From positions 1 through 38,676 of the forward strand of contig CANFUO010000010.1 in the NCBI GenBank assembly GCA_947450225.1: a stretch of 38,676 bases of DNA, in the 5' to 3' direction. The notes under the pieces are model-generated. The model was not told where the DNA came from, did no database searches, and saw only the letters and a list, made by a program, of their open reading frames with translations. Within the stretch, counting starts at the first letter, position 1. Each line of letters begins with the position of its first letter. Origin of the DNA: Burkholderiaceae bacterium. GTDB taxonomy: Bacteria > Pseudomonadota > Gammaproteobacteria > Burkholderiales > Burkholderiaceae. Shown here piece after piece: positions 26,664 to 37,024 of this stretch. The translations under genes and the position numbers were made by a program.

Positions 26664-27741
26664 ATGTTGATTCTTGTATAGCAATGTGAAATTGTTCTGC
26701 AGTTGATTCGTGATTATCGATAACCAAGGATAAAAGACTATCAACAATCGCAGGCGCAATTAAGAACCCATGTCGATACAGTCCATTGACTTGCAGTAAC
26801 TTATTATTTGACCGAATGATTCGCGGCAGATTATCTTTAAAACTAGGCCTACACTTTGCGCTCGCTTCAATGATACGCGCTTCGGCAAATCCGGAATGAA
26901 CGGTATAAGCGGCACTCAGAAGTTCTAAGGTCGAGCGAACACTAATCGGAGAGTCATCTTCAGATTCAATTTCAGTAGCGCCAATCACAAAAAGATGATT
27001 CCTTTTAGGGGCAATATACAGAGGATATTTCGGATGAATCAAGCGAGTAGGGCGTTTTAGTTCTACTTCAGGTGCATAAACGCGTAAGACTTCGCCCCTG
27101 ACCCCACGTAACTGATCAAGATCATTTTTTGAACCCATGCCACGACAATCAATCACATGATCAAAATGATGGTGAGGGAACTCTTGAAGAGAAATGGAAT
27201 GCTCCCAATGGTATTGGACGCTAAGCTTAACTCCTTCGTGGAGAAGAGCCGCTAAAAGTTCACGATTATCAAGTTGAGCTTCCTTTGGCAGAAAAATACC
27301 CGCTTCAAATTGCTGACTTAATTGTGGCTCTAATTGAAAGAGTTGCTTTTTATTGAGCATTTCTGGCGCAGGAATATCAGGAAGCGCTTGATTTACACTT
27401 TGCAATTGCTGTTTGAAATGCGCCGCAGTCGATTGATCTTGTTGATGCCAGACGATTAAGGAGCCATCTTGCTGGAAAAACACTGGTTGTTCAAGACCAG
27501 CAAGAATAGACGGCCACCTTTTCAAACTGTAATAGCCCATTTCCACAATATTAATTTCTGTGCTGACAGATTCAGCGAGAGGGGCAAGCATGGCTGCCGC
27601 GATATAAGCCGCAGCATCTGAGTGAGCAGAGGTGTTTTTTTCAAACACTTCTACTCTGCAGCCGATACGAGCTAATTCATAAGCCAAAAGACGGCCTAAT
27701 AACCCAGCACCGAGAATCGCTATTTTTTTGGTGGCGTTCAC
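26647..27741 (-). CDS. thiO: glycine oxidase ThiO
   Basis: The flavoprotein of about 364 residues belongs to the DAO fold. Its FAD site is ILGAGLLGRLLAYELA (GxGxxG at 11-16 from the chosen start), with a second-strand acid in VEVFEK, then HVIDCRGMGS, RGVRGEVLRVYAPE, YIAPKRNHLFVIGATEIES and the C-terminal LYRHGFLIAPAI. ThiO oxidises glycine to the imine used by ThiG. I take GTG at 27741, 7 nt after the thiC stop. The more upstream ATG at 27837 would overlap thiC by 89 nt and add residues not typical of the family. The end overlaps thiS. Confidence 0.93.
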   Translation of the reverse strand: MNATKKIAILGAGLLGRLLAYELARIGCRVEVFEKNTSAHSDAAAYIAAAMLAPLAESVSTEINIVEMGYYSLKRWPSILAGLEQPVFFQQDGSLIVWHQQDQSTAAHFKQQLQSVNQALPDIPAPEMLNKKQLFQLEPQLSQQFEAGIFLPKEAQLDNRELLAALLHEGVKLSVQYHWEHSISLQEFPHHHFDHVIDCRGMGSKNDLDQLRGVRGEVLRVYAPEVELKRPTRLIHPKYPLYIAPKRNHLFVIGATEIESEDDSPISVRSTLELLSAAYTVHSGFAEARIIEASAKCRPSFKDNLPRIIRSNNKLLQVNGLYRHGFLIAPAIVDSLLSLVIDNHESTAEQFHIAIQESTYENIC

Positions 27742-27748
27742 TTGATTC

Positions 27749-29638
<1,890 letters not shown>

Positions 29639-29667
29639 TCACTGGGATGAACAGAGACTAATTTTTT

Positions 29668-29747
29668 GAAACTCCTCACGCCAGCATTATCTGGTTCGAG
29701 TGAAGGGTATATCTCAGCCAATAGACATCTATCAGCACCCCTGTTTC
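29668..29747 (-). ncRNA. TPP riboswitch (THI element)
   Basis: On the minus strand the 5' UTR of thiC holds the TPP aptamer: GAAAC-AGGGGTGCTGA at the 5' side, the GGCTGAGATATACCCTTC core, GAACCAGATAATGCTGGCGT, then GAGGAGTTTC, which closes P1 with GAAAC. CTGAGA and the ACCCTT junction are the canonical ligand-binding elements. The 47-nt region between the aptamer and the thiC ATG contains no hairpin followed by a T tract, so control of ribosome access to the GGAG site is more likely than transcription termination. Confidence 0.95.
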
Positions 29748-29754
29748 ATCCAAA

Positions 29755-29777
29755 CCCTAATTTAACATAAATTAGGG
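29755..29777 (-). terminator. hairpin between aldo/keto reductase gene and thi riboswitch
   Basis: CCCTAATTT and AAATTAGGG form a perfect 9-bp stem with a 5-nt loop, 8 nt after the stop codon of the aldo/keto reductase gene. Only three T residues follow on the minus strand, so termination would be weak. It may still separate the reductase transcript from thiC, or be part of the thiC leader. I find no clear separate thiC promoter in the 38 nt between the reductase gene and the aptamer. Confidence 0.45.
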
Positions 29778-29785
29778 GACTTATT

Positions 29786-30820
29786 CTATTTTACCGGAGG
29801 TGTAGCCCGATATGTCGCTTGAAAATCCAGCATCCAGCCAGGATATTCCTTTGGAATAGCGCTAATGGTATCTAATTGTTGGACTTCATCAGGGCTCAAG
29901 CTTAAAGAAGATGCCTCGATATTGTCGAGTAATTGTTTCTTGGTTTTAGCACCAATAATGACGGAAGAAACTTCCTTTTTCGCCAAAATCCAAGCCAAGG
30001 CAACCCGAGCTACAGAGACGCCATGTGCTTTTGCGATTGGTTCCATTGCCTCAATGCAGGTATATGCACGATCTTTATTTATTGGAGGAAAATCAAATTC
30101 ACCCGCACGTCTAGCGCCCTCTGGGGAGTTGGCATTGCGTTGATACTTACCAGATAAGAATCCACCTGCCAGAGGACTCCACACCATGAGTCCAAGTTGT
30201 TGATCACGTAACAAAGGAAACACATCGCGTTCAAGATCACGACTTGCAATGGTATAGAAGGCTTGGACACTAATAAATTCACTCAAGTTTTTTAATCTAG
30301 AAATACCAAGTGCTTTCATGATTTGCCATGCAGCCATATTACATAAGCCAATATAGCGAACTTTGCCACTTCGTACGACATCGTTCAGGGCACTTAAACT
30401 TTCTTCCATCGGCGTTAGAGGGTCGAAGCCATGGACTTGATACAAGTCGATATAGTCCAGTTGTAAGCGCTTTAAACTTGCATCGACTTCATTAAAAATA
30501 TGAAATCTGGATTGGCCACGACCATTTGGTGTCTCATCCATAATGCCAGTTGATTTTGTCGCAATAATCAGTTGGTCTCTTGGTAATTGGGTATCTTTTA
30601 TCGCCTGACCTAATAAGGACTCTGATTCACCAAACGAATATACATTGGCTGTATCGATGAAATTAATACCTTCATCGAAGGCTGTTTTGACGAGTTCACT
30701 GACTTCTTTTTGTTGTAAGCCACCCATGACAGACCAAAATCCTTGATTGCCAAAAGTCATTGTGCCTAAGCATAATTCAGAAACGTATAGCCCCGTAGGT
30801 CCGAGTAAGCGGTATTTCAT
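29786..30820 (-). CDS. aldo/keto reductase
   Basis: The 344-residue TIM-barrel oxidoreductase has the intact catalytic tetrad: D56 and Y61 in FIDTANVYSFGESE, K89 in IIATKS and H130 in LYQVHGFD. The NADP-binding end SSVIIGAKTKKQLLDNI is present. It resembles the YajO/general-stress-69-like AKR group that reduces aldehydes or ketones. A good AAAGGA ribosome site lies 6 nt before the ATG. It follows the SDR gene by 24 nt and is the last of a minus-strand trio with SDR and Bug. It is the one enzyme of that trio with complete catalytic residues. Confidence 0.93.
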   Translation of the reverse strand: MKYRLLGPTGLYVSELCLGTMTFGNQGFWSVMGGLQQKEVSELVKTAFDEGINFIDTANVYSFGESESLLGQAIKDTQLPRDQLIIATKSTGIMDETPNGRGQSRFHIFNEVDASLKRLQLDYIDLYQVHGFDPLTPMEESLSALNDVVRSGKVRYIGLCNMAAWQIMKALGISRLKNLSEFISVQAFYTIASRDLERDVFPLLRDQQLGLMVWSPLAGGFLSGKYQRNANSPEGARRAGEFDFPPINKDRAYTCIEAMEPIAKAHGVSVARVALAWILAKKEVSSVIIGAKTKKQLLDNIEASSLSLSPDEVQQLDTISAIPKEYPGWMLDFQATYRATPPVK

Positions 30821-30844
30821 GAAAAAATCCTTTAATTAAATAAA

Positions 30845-31624
30845 TTAATATCTATAGCGAGACCCAGCATCAACACTGATAACTTCGCCACTTGTGTAGG
30901 CGGATTGTTGAGAAGCGAGGAAGATAGCAAGATTTGCGATTTCCGAAGCCTCACCCATACGACCATAGGGAAGATTTTTCATCAACTTTTCATACGCATT
31001 GCGATCTGCATCGCTCGTCGGGTTAACTAATACTTCAGTACGTGGAGTGCGGATTAAACCAGGGTGAATTCCAACAATACGAATATTGTCATTCGTGCTT
31101 TCTGAACCCATCGCTTTTGTGAACGCAGCTAGAGCAGCATTAGCAGTAGTTGTTCCAATCGATTTGAAATTTAAACGATCAGCAGCAATGCCGATAATGT
31201 TAATAATTACACCACCATGAGGACGTTTTTTCATGAAAGGATAAATGCGCCTTGTAAGAAAAATAGTTGACATGACTTTACCTTCCCATGCATCCCGAAA
31301 TTTTTCTGGATCGATATCTTGCAAAGAACCTCTACCCATTGCACCAGCAGAGTTCACCAAAATATCTGCGTCTTCATAAAAAGGCGCTAAGGCATCGAAA
31401 TTTTTATCATCCGATAGGTTCACTGCCATTGATTTAACATCAACACCAAATTCCTTAACCAGTTGTTGTTGTGCGCTTTCTAATGAAACAGGATCTCTAG
31501 CGACTAGTCGAATGGCACAGCCTTGAGCTGCAAATGCACTAGCAATACCAAAGCCAATGCCTTTTGAGCCACCGGTAACCATAACGATTTTATTTTTTAA
31601 ATCAGTGTAAATAGGAGCAGTCAT
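30845..31624 (-). CDS. SDR-family protein lacking the catalytic Ser-Tyr-Lys
   Basis: The 259-residue protein has the short-chain dehydrogenase Rossmann fold: VTGGSKGIGFGIA (17-29) for the cofactor, DILVNSAGAMG (88-97) and the C-terminal SGEVISVDAGS. However, where the active-site Ser, Tyr and Lys should be, the sequence reads INIIGIAADR and IGTTTANAALAAFTKA, giving G145, T158 and N162. Such a protein cannot use the standard SDR hydride-transfer mechanism and may be a binding or regulatory protein, or use another chemistry. It lies between the Bug and aldo/keto reductase genes, 11 nt after the Bug gene on the minus strand. Confidence 0.88.
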   Translation of the reverse strand: MTAPIYTDLKNKIVMVTGGSKGIGFGIASAFAAQGCAIRLVARDPVSLESAQQQLVKEFGVDVKSMAVNLSDDKNFDALAPFYEDADILVNSAGAMGRGSLQDIDPEKFRDAWEGKVMSTIFLTRRIYPFMKKRPHGGVIINIIGIAADRLNFKSIGTTTANAALAAFTKAMGSESTNDNIRIVGIHPGLIRTPRTEVLVNPTSDADRNAYEKLMKNLPYGRMGEASEIANLAIFLASQQSAYTSGEVISVDAGSRYRY

Positions 31625-31635
31625 ATGTTTTTTTA

Positions 31636-32601
31636 TTATTCAGGTTTAATGTTTAAGGATTTAATGAGATTGCCCCAAAATTGATTTTCTTTGGCAATGA
31701 ATTTGGCAAATTGTTCTGGATTATCGGTGAAAGTCTCTGCACCTATATCAGTTAATCTTTTTTGCATGCCTGGACTATTCATGATTTTAACAATTTCAGC
31801 ATTGAGTTGGTTTACGATTGGAGCAGGAGTTTTTGCAGGCAAAAACAAAGCGTACCATTCATTAGTGATTACATTCGGAAATCCAGATTCGGCAATCGTT
31901 GGAACATCAGCCATTGCACTAGGACGCTTTGAGCCCGTTGTTGCAATAGCACGAATATTTCCTGATTTCACGTAGGGGAGAGTGGCAGTTGGACTATTGA
32001 TAAAAACTTGGAACCTACCGGCCAGAAGATCAGTAAGTGCTGGACCACCACCCTTATAAGGGACGCTGAGCATATCAATGCCAGCTTCTTTTTTAAGAAA
32101 CTCCATCGTCAAGTGACCAGAAGATAACCCCCCTGGTTGGCCATACGCTAATTCACCGGGATGAGCTCTTGCATAAGCAATAAATTCGGGGAAAGTTTTA
32201 ACAGGAATACTAGGATGAACTGTCATTAGACCAGGCATGATTCCTAACATAGCTAGAGGAATCAAGTCTTTCATTGCATCATAAGGAATATTTTTTGATA
32301 CATACGGATTGATTACTAGGGAGCTAATGGCTAGGCCAATGGTGTATCCATCCGGATTTGCCTTAGCAAGTTCGTTTGTACCAATGATTTGGTTACCACC
32401 GGCTTTGTTTTCAACGATGACAGTTTGCCCGAGGGACTTGGTGAGTTCTACGGCAAGGCTTCTTGCCAAATAGTCAGCTGTTGCTCCGGGAGCTAGCGGC
32501 ACAATAATACGAATAGACTTATTTGGAAAAGGGTCCGCCCCAAAAGCAAAGGGGTTGATAAAGCTTTGTAATACGATTAACAAACCTAGTAGTAATTTCA
32601 T
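31636..32601 (-). CDS. Bug-family substrate-binding protein
   Basis: The 321-residue protein has a signal peptide (cut near residue 21, FAFG/ADPFP) and the TctC/Bug pattern SIRIIVPLAPGATADYLARSLA, VIVENKAGGNQIIGTNELAKANPDGYT, and SVPYKGGGPALTDLLAGRFQV. It is a periplasmic receptor for an organic acid or similar solute. AAAGG lies 7 nt before the ATG. It is the first gene of the minus-strand trio with SDR and aldo/keto reductase, so the ligand is probably a substrate of that set. No membrane permease subunit is linked. Confidence 0.95.
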   Translation of the reverse strand: MKLLLGLLIVLQSFINPFAFGADPFPNKSIRIIVPLAPGATADYLARSLAVELTKSLGQTVIVENKAGGNQIIGTNELAKANPDGYTIGLAISSLVINPYVSKNIPYDAMKDLIPLAMLGIMPGLMTVHPSIPVKTFPEFIAYARAHPGELAYGQPGGLSSGHLTMEFLKKEAGIDMLSVPYKGGGPALTDLLAGRFQVFINSPTATLPYVKSGNIRAIATTGSKRPSAMADVPTIAESGFPNVITNEWYALFLPAKTPAPIVNQLNAEIVKIMNSPGMQKRLTDIGAETFTDNPEQFAKFIAKENQFWGNLIKSLNIKPE

Positions 32602-32638
32602 GGTGTGCCTTTACGATTTAATGAAAATCTCGCACATA

Positions 32639-32666
32639 CTGTAATCACAGGTGAATGCAATTACAG
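32639..32666. promoter_or_regulatory. inverted repeat, candidate operator of the divergent catabolic cluster
   Basis: CTGTAAT (32639-32645) and ATTACAG (32660-32666) are perfect 7-bp inverted arms with a 14-nt spacer. The right half covers the expected -35 position of the rightward promoter. This is the form of a dimeric regulator site, but the regulator is not in the window. Confidence 0.4.
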
Positions 32667-32675
32667 AATGTCTCC

Positions 32676-32705
32676 TATATAATTTTTTTGCCATTTCATT
32701 ATATA
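32676..32705. promoter_or_regulatory. overlapping face-to-face -10 boxes for the divergent genes
   Basis: TATATAAT (32676-32683) and ATTATATA (32698-32705) are perfect 8-bp inverted arms, again 14 nt apart. They give a TATAAT -10 box on the plus strand (32678-32683) for the Gfo/Idh gene and a TATAAT on the minus strand (32698-32703) for the Bug gene. The two predicted start sites fall within a few bases of each other, so RNA polymerase could use only one at a time. Neither has a good -35 box, which suggests activator dependence. Confidence 0.45.
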
Positions 32706-32785
32706 AAAAATTCAGCATATTGGTGCCGATGTCTAAGGTTTTGGCTCGAAAGTGTTAATATTCGTAAATAAATAGGAGGCAAGTA

Positions 32786-33862
32786 ATGGGTAAACCATTA
32801 GGTATTGGTGTGATAGGTTCAGGCAGGATTGGTTCATTACGCGCCCGACTGGCAGCGAAACATCCTTCAGTGGGATTTTTAGCAATTTCTGATCAAGACG
32901 AAGAAAAGGCCAAAACACTTGCCAACCTGTGTGGGGCCAATTTATATTCCACTAATAATGATGAAATTATTTCTCATCCTGAAGTGAATGCTATTTTTGT
33001 CTCAACACCCGAAAATTATCATGTTGCCCCAATTATTCGAGCTTTAGAATTAGGTAAGCCGGTATTGGTTGAAAAACCGTTGGCAATGCATTTAGAAGAT
33101 GCCGATAAAATTTTGCAGGTCTTAAAAGCAACGAATGGTCACTTGAATATTGGCTATAGCAGAAGATTTAAAGAATGTTACTTGCGCGCTAAAGAACAAA
33201 TGCTGCATCAGCGCCTTGGCAAAATTGTCGGTGGTCATGCGCGTGTTTATAACTCTCGCGCACAAGCATTCTCTATTTTAAAAAGAGATCCGCATGCAAC
33301 ACCAGTTGTCGACGTGCTGACTTATTACGTTGACTTAATGTGTTGGTTATTAGAAGACCAATGCCACCCAGTTGAAATTATTGCTAGAGGTCAGGCGGGC
33401 GTTTTTAAAGAAGCAGGTTTTGGAGCGGATGATGTAACTTGGGCGATTATTACTTTTTCAGATGGAGCTGTCATTAATCTAGGTATTAGTTATGCATTAC
33501 CCGCAAAATATCCAACGCTTGGGCAGTCTGACCGTCTCGAATTATTAGGTTTAGAAGGCACGATGATTATTGATGATGATCATATGGATCATATTCTGTA
33601 TTCAGATCGAGGGATTCCCCACGCATATGTCCCAGATCATGCAGTCAACATGGCGTTTTTAGGAAGTAATACTGCTGGCGACTGGGCTTGTGGAGATTTT
33701 TGGGGGCCACTTGGTAATGAAACGCGCTCTTGGTTAGATCAATTGGTGACAGGGCAGGCAACTATGCACTGTACGCCAGTACAAGCACGTATGAATCTTG
33801 AAACGACTTTAGCTATTGAAAAAGCAGTTGCTACAGGTTTGCCTGTCCGATTACCACTGTAA
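32786..33862 (+). CDS. Gfo/Idh/MocA-family oxidoreductase
   Basis: The 358-residue protein has a Rossmann NAD(P) site (GVIGSGRIGSLRA, 8-20), STPENYH and the VEKPLAMH motif (K97 of EKP), then the C-terminal alpha/beta dimer domain. The active-site D-x3-H-x2-D segment reads DVLTYYVD (D176, Y180, D183), with Tyr in place of the usual His, as in glucose-fructose oxidoreductase. It oxidises or reduces a sugar, inositol or hydroxy acid. AGGAGG precedes the ATG by 6 nt, the strongest ribosome site in this block. It is the first gene of the plus-strand group with Bug, MmgE/PrpD and SDR. Confidence 0.92.
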   Translation: MGKPLGIGVIGSGRIGSLRARLAAKHPSVGFLAISDQDEEKAKTLANLCGANLYSTNNDEIISHPEVNAIFVSTPENYHVAPIIRALELGKPVLVEKPLAMHLEDADKILQVLKATNGHLNIGYSRRFKECYLRAKEQMLHQRLGKIVGGHARVYNSRAQAFSILKRDPHATPVVDVLTYYVDLMCWLLEDQCHPVEIIARGQAGVFKEAGFGADDVTWAIITFSDGAVINLGISYALPAKYPTLGQSDRLELLGLEGTMIIDDDHMDHILYSDRGIPHAYVPDHAVNMAFLGSNTAGDWACGDFWGPLGNETRSWLDQLVTGQATMHCTPVQARMNLETTLAIEKAVATGLPVRLPL

Positions 33863-33903
33863 AGAAGCAAAAGAAGTTTTTTAAATCAATATACTAATTT
33901 CAA

Positions 33904-34872
33904 ATGAAAATATTACATCATTTATTTTTTTTAGTTACTAGCGTTTTGTTATTTGCTACAACTAACGCTCAAGACGCATATCCAAGTCATCCAGTAAAAA
34001 TTATTGCCCCACAAGCAACTGGTGGCGGGGTGGATATCGTAGGACGTTTTATGGCAGAACAACTCCATAAGGAATTAAAACAGACGTTCATCATTGATAA
34101 TCAAGCAGGCGCAGGAGGGGCTATTGCCGGTAAAATAACGATTATGGCTCCTGCAGATGGCTACACCTTAATGATCGGGTATGTTGCAACACATGCAACA
34201 ACACCTGCGGTTAAAAAGAATATTTATGACCCTATTAAAGACTTTACTGCGATCGCCATGTTTGGTGGCACCCCTAATATTTTAGTTGTATCTAAAGATG
34301 TACCTGTCAGTAATTTAAATGAATTTATCATTTATGCAAAAGCAAACCCAACGAAAGTCAATTATGGAACTTCAGGAATTGGCACCTTGAATCATTTATT
34401 GATGGAGCAATTCAAATTTGATTCTGGTGTCAAAAGTATGATGGTGCCTTATCGTAGCATTGGACAAGCTTTTACTGACTCTATGTCTGGTCAGATTCAG
34501 GTCATATTTCCTGGGTTATCTGCTGCGATGCCTCATATTCGATCAGGTATGTTTAAACCCTTAGCCGTCACTGGAGAGAAGCGAAGTCCCTTATTGCCAG
34601 ATGTGCCAACATTTAAAGAAATAGGATTTAACGGTTTTGATGGACTAACCTGGTATGGATTAGTAGGGCCTGCCAAATTACCAGATGCCATCGTTCAAAA
34701 GATTAATAAAGCAGTGAATGTTGCCTTAGAAAAACCCGAAGTAAAACGCTTTTATGCAGAGCAGGCTTTAAAGCCGATGCCAATGTCTCCAAAGCAATTT
34801 GAAAACTACATTAATCAAGAAGTTCTTCATTGGTCAAAAATTGCAAAAGCTAGCAATATTACAGCGGAATAA
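33904..34872 (+). CDS. Bug-family substrate-binding protein
   Basis: This 322-residue protein has a signal peptide ending near residue 22 (TTNA/QDAYP) and the Bug pattern VKIIAPQATGGGVDIVGRFMAE, IIDNQAGAGGAIAGKITIMAPADGYT, and MMVPYRSIGQAFTDSMSGQIQV. The first beta-loop has APQATGGGVD instead of the more common VPFAPGG. It is a periplasmic receptor for a carboxylate-like ligand. It sits between Gfo/Idh (41 nt) and MmgE/PrpD (3 nt), so co-transcription with the latter is almost certain. The ligand could be the acid processed by the MmgE/PrpD protein. Confidence 0.95.
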   Translation: MKILHHLFFLVTSVLLFATTNAQDAYPSHPVKIIAPQATGGGVDIVGRFMAEQLHKELKQTFIIDNQAGAGGAIAGKITIMAPADGYTLMIGYVATHATTPAVKKNIYDPIKDFTAIAMFGGTPNILVVSKDVPVSNLNEFIIYAKANPTKVNYGTSGIGTLNHLLMEQFKFDSGVKSMMVPYRSIGQAFTDSMSGQIQVIFPGLSAAMPHIRSGMFKPLAVTGEKRSPLLPDVPTFKEIGFNGFDGLTWYGLVGPAKLPDAIVQKINKAVNVALEKPEVKRFYAEQALKPMPMSPKQFENYINQEVLHWSKIAKASNITAE

Positions 34873-34875
34873 ATT

Positions 34876-36246
34876 ATGAAATCATTACCAGTTATTTCAA
34901 TTTCAGAGCAATTAGCTGAACAATTTGCAAAGTCGATATCCTTGATTCCCTCAAGCATGCAAACTTTATGTGATTCACTTCTTATTGATACTGTAGGCTT
35001 GTGCGTTGCTTCTAGAAACCAAGATTATTTACTTGCAAGCCTAAGAGCCAGCACTGAGCCTGGTAACTGCACTGTCATTGGTCATCCGTCTAAAGTGAAT
35101 GTTGCTGCGGCTTGCATAGTCAACGGTACAGCGATTCATGGTGAGGATTTTGATGATACTTATGAAGGTGGACCTATACATGCTGGGGCAGTGATTATTC
35201 CTGCTATCTTAGCGGCTGCAGAACAGCATCAATTATCAGGAAAAGATATCTTGGCTGGAATTAGTGTGGGATCAGAACTGATGTGCAGAATGTGTACAGT
35301 AGCCCCAAAACTAGTCCATAAGGCAGGTTTTCATCCAACGGCGGTATTCGGGGCAATAGCAGCAGCGGCTGGTGTGTCCACTGCACTTCGTTTAAATCAA
35401 CAGCAATGGGTAAATGCTTTAGGTATCGCAGGGAGTATGGCATCAGGGATTATTGAATATCTAGCCGAAGGGACTTGGACAAAGAGAATGCATCCGGGAT
35501 GGGCTGCACAGTCAGGATACCGTGCTGTAAGACTAGCTCAAGAAGGTTTTACAGGCCCAAGAACGCTGTTTGAAGGAGAGCATGGATTTTTTCATGCATT
35601 TGCGAACAAAGATGATTGTGATTTTACAAAAATGATGGCTGGTTTAGGAGAGGTTTGGGTTTCTGCAGAAATGGCCTTTAAACCCTTTGCCTGTGGCACT
35701 ATGGCTCATCCTTTTATTGATTGTGCCTTAGAACTTGTTAAGCAAGGACTAGACCCTCAACAAATCGAAAAAATTGAATGCATAACAGCTGAAGGTATTT
35801 TGCACCGCTTGTGGGAACCTTTACAAAAAAAACAAAATCCACCGAATGGCTATGCTGCGAAGTTTAGTATTCCGTATGCTATTGCCGTTGCCATGATTCG
35901 AGGTGATGCTGGATTAAATGATTATCAAGAAGATGTAGTTCATGACCCTAGAATCACTGCTATTGCTAACAAAATCTCATATATTGTTGATCCAAATAAT
36001 CCTTACCCTAATCAATTTACAGGTCATATTCGTGCGACATTGAAAGATGGAACAGTGCGTGAACATGCCCAAGGATTTTTTAGAGGTGGAAAAGATGCTC
36101 CAATGAGTATCGAAGCCTTAGAGAAAAAATATGTTGCCAATTGTATTTATGGAGGATGGGCTGAGGCTCATGCGCTTCAATCGTTAAACATGATACGAAG
36201 CTTACGTGCTAGCAAAGTCGTAGACCTTTCTCTTTTGCGTTCTTAA
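34876..36246 (+). CDS. MmgE/PrpD-family protein
   Basis: The 456-residue protein covers the whole MmgE/PrpD family. Seen are LLIDTVGLCVASR, VNGTAIHGEDFDDTYEGGPIHAGAVIIPAILAAAEQ, HPTAVFGAIAAAAGVS, WTKRMHPGWAAQSGYRAV, FEGEHGFFHAF, FKPFACGTMAHPFID and KFSIPYAIAVAMIRGDA. Known members include 2-methylcitrate dehydratase and cis-aconitate decarboxylase, so a dehydration, decarboxylation or isomerisation of a tri- or dicarboxylic acid is plausible. No other methylcitrate-cycle gene is present, so it is not called prpD. It lies in a unit of Gfo/Idh, Bug, this gene and an SDR. Confidence 0.92.
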   Translation: MKSLPVISISEQLAEQFAKSISLIPSSMQTLCDSLLIDTVGLCVASRNQDYLLASLRASTEPGNCTVIGHPSKVNVAAACIVNGTAIHGEDFDDTYEGGPIHAGAVIIPAILAAAEQHQLSGKDILAGISVGSELMCRMCTVAPKLVHKAGFHPTAVFGAIAAAAGVSTALRLNQQQWVNALGIAGSMASGIIEYLAEGTWTKRMHPGWAAQSGYRAVRLAQEGFTGPRTLFEGEHGFFHAFANKDDCDFTKMMAGLGEVWVSAEMAFKPFACGTMAHPFIDCALELVKQGLDPQQIEKIECITAEGILHRLWEPLQKKQNPPNGYAAKFSIPYAIAVAMIRGDAGLNDYQEDVVHDPRITAIANKISYIVDPNNPYPNQFTGHIRATLKDGTVREHAQGFFRGGKDAPMSIEALEKKYVANCIYGGWAEAHALQSLNMIRSLRASKVVDLSLLRS

Positions 36247-36262
36247 CAATGATAAACATCCT

Positions 36263-37012
36263 ATGAATAAGCTTCAACAAGTTGCTATTGTTACTGGATC
36301 TGCACGTAATATTGGTCGAGCTATTGCCATTGAGTTAGCAAAATCAGGTATAGATGTCGTACTCAACGGAAGAAGTCAAAGCCATGAACTTGAAGAGGTT
36401 CAAGCTGAGATACAGGCTTTTGGAGTTCGGTCAGTAATATCTATAGCAGATATTAGTACGGAAGAAGGCGCTAATTCTCTTGTGAAAGCAGCCATCGACC
36501 ATTTTGGACAGATTGATATATTGGTAAATAATGCTGCGCTAAGAAGGCATGTAGCCTTTTCTGATTTAGATTATGTTGCATGGCGAGAAGTGATGCAAAC
36601 GATTTTAGACGGAGCATATTTATGTTCTGCAGCAGCATTGCCGTACTTAAAGAACTCTAAAATGGCATCTATTATCTTTATGGGTGGGATGTCTGCTCAC
36701 ACAGGATCTAAAGATCGTGCACATGTTGTTACAGCAAAAATGGGCTTAGTGGGACTTACTAAGGCATTAGCTCACGATTTAAGCGAGTTTGGAATTAATG
36801 TAAATTGTGTTGTGCCTGGTTTAATTGATACTGTTCGAGGAGAGTCTGCGGGTAAGGGTACTCCTGAACATCACAAAAAAAATACAAGCTTAATTGGTCG
36901 TCGTGGTGATGTATCTGAAGTTGCTCAGCTTGTACAATTTTTATGTAGTGATAAGTCTCGCTATATTACGGGTCAAACGATTCATGCGAATGGCGGGGCT
37001 TTTTTAGCTTAG
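36263..37012 (+). CDS. SDR-family protein lacking the catalytic Ser and Tyr
   Basis: The 249-residue protein has a Rossmann start (VTGSARNIGRAIA, 10-22), DILVNNAALRRH (85-96) and the usual ending YITGQTIHANGGAF. The catalytic Ser and Tyr positions read FMGGMSAHTG and RAHVVTAKMGLVGLTKALA, giving G142 and V155; only K159 of the Tyr-x3-Lys pair remains. The fold and cofactor site look intact, so NAD(P) binding is likely but normal dehydrogenase chemistry is not. I recall similar HVV-TAK sequences in Burkholderiales, which hints at a stable subfamily. It is the last gene of the plus-strand unit, 16 nt after MmgE/PrpD. Confidence 0.9.
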   Translation: MNKLQQVAIVTGSARNIGRAIAIELAKSGIDVVLNGRSQSHELEEVQAEIQAFGVRSVISIADISTEEGANSLVKAAIDHFGQIDILVNNAALRRHVAFSDLDYVAWREVMQTILDGAYLCSAAALPYLKNSKMASIIFMGGMSAHTGSKDRAHVVTAKMGLVGLTKALAHDLSEFGINVNCVVPGLIDTVRGESAGKGTPEHHKKNTSLIGRRGDVSEVAQLVQFLCSDKSRYITGQTIHANGGAFLA

Positions 37013-37024
37013 CCCCTTAGTCTG

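Noticed and set aside
26664..26759. Longer thiS start at ATG 26759
   Set aside because: The family begins at MKIFVN; the upstream part is a shifted read of the thiO end.
34876..36246. Calling the MmgE/PrpD protein 2-methylcitrate dehydratase (prpD)
   Set aside because: No prpB, prpC or acnD is nearby and the context is Bug, SDR and Gfo/Idh, so only the family name is supported.
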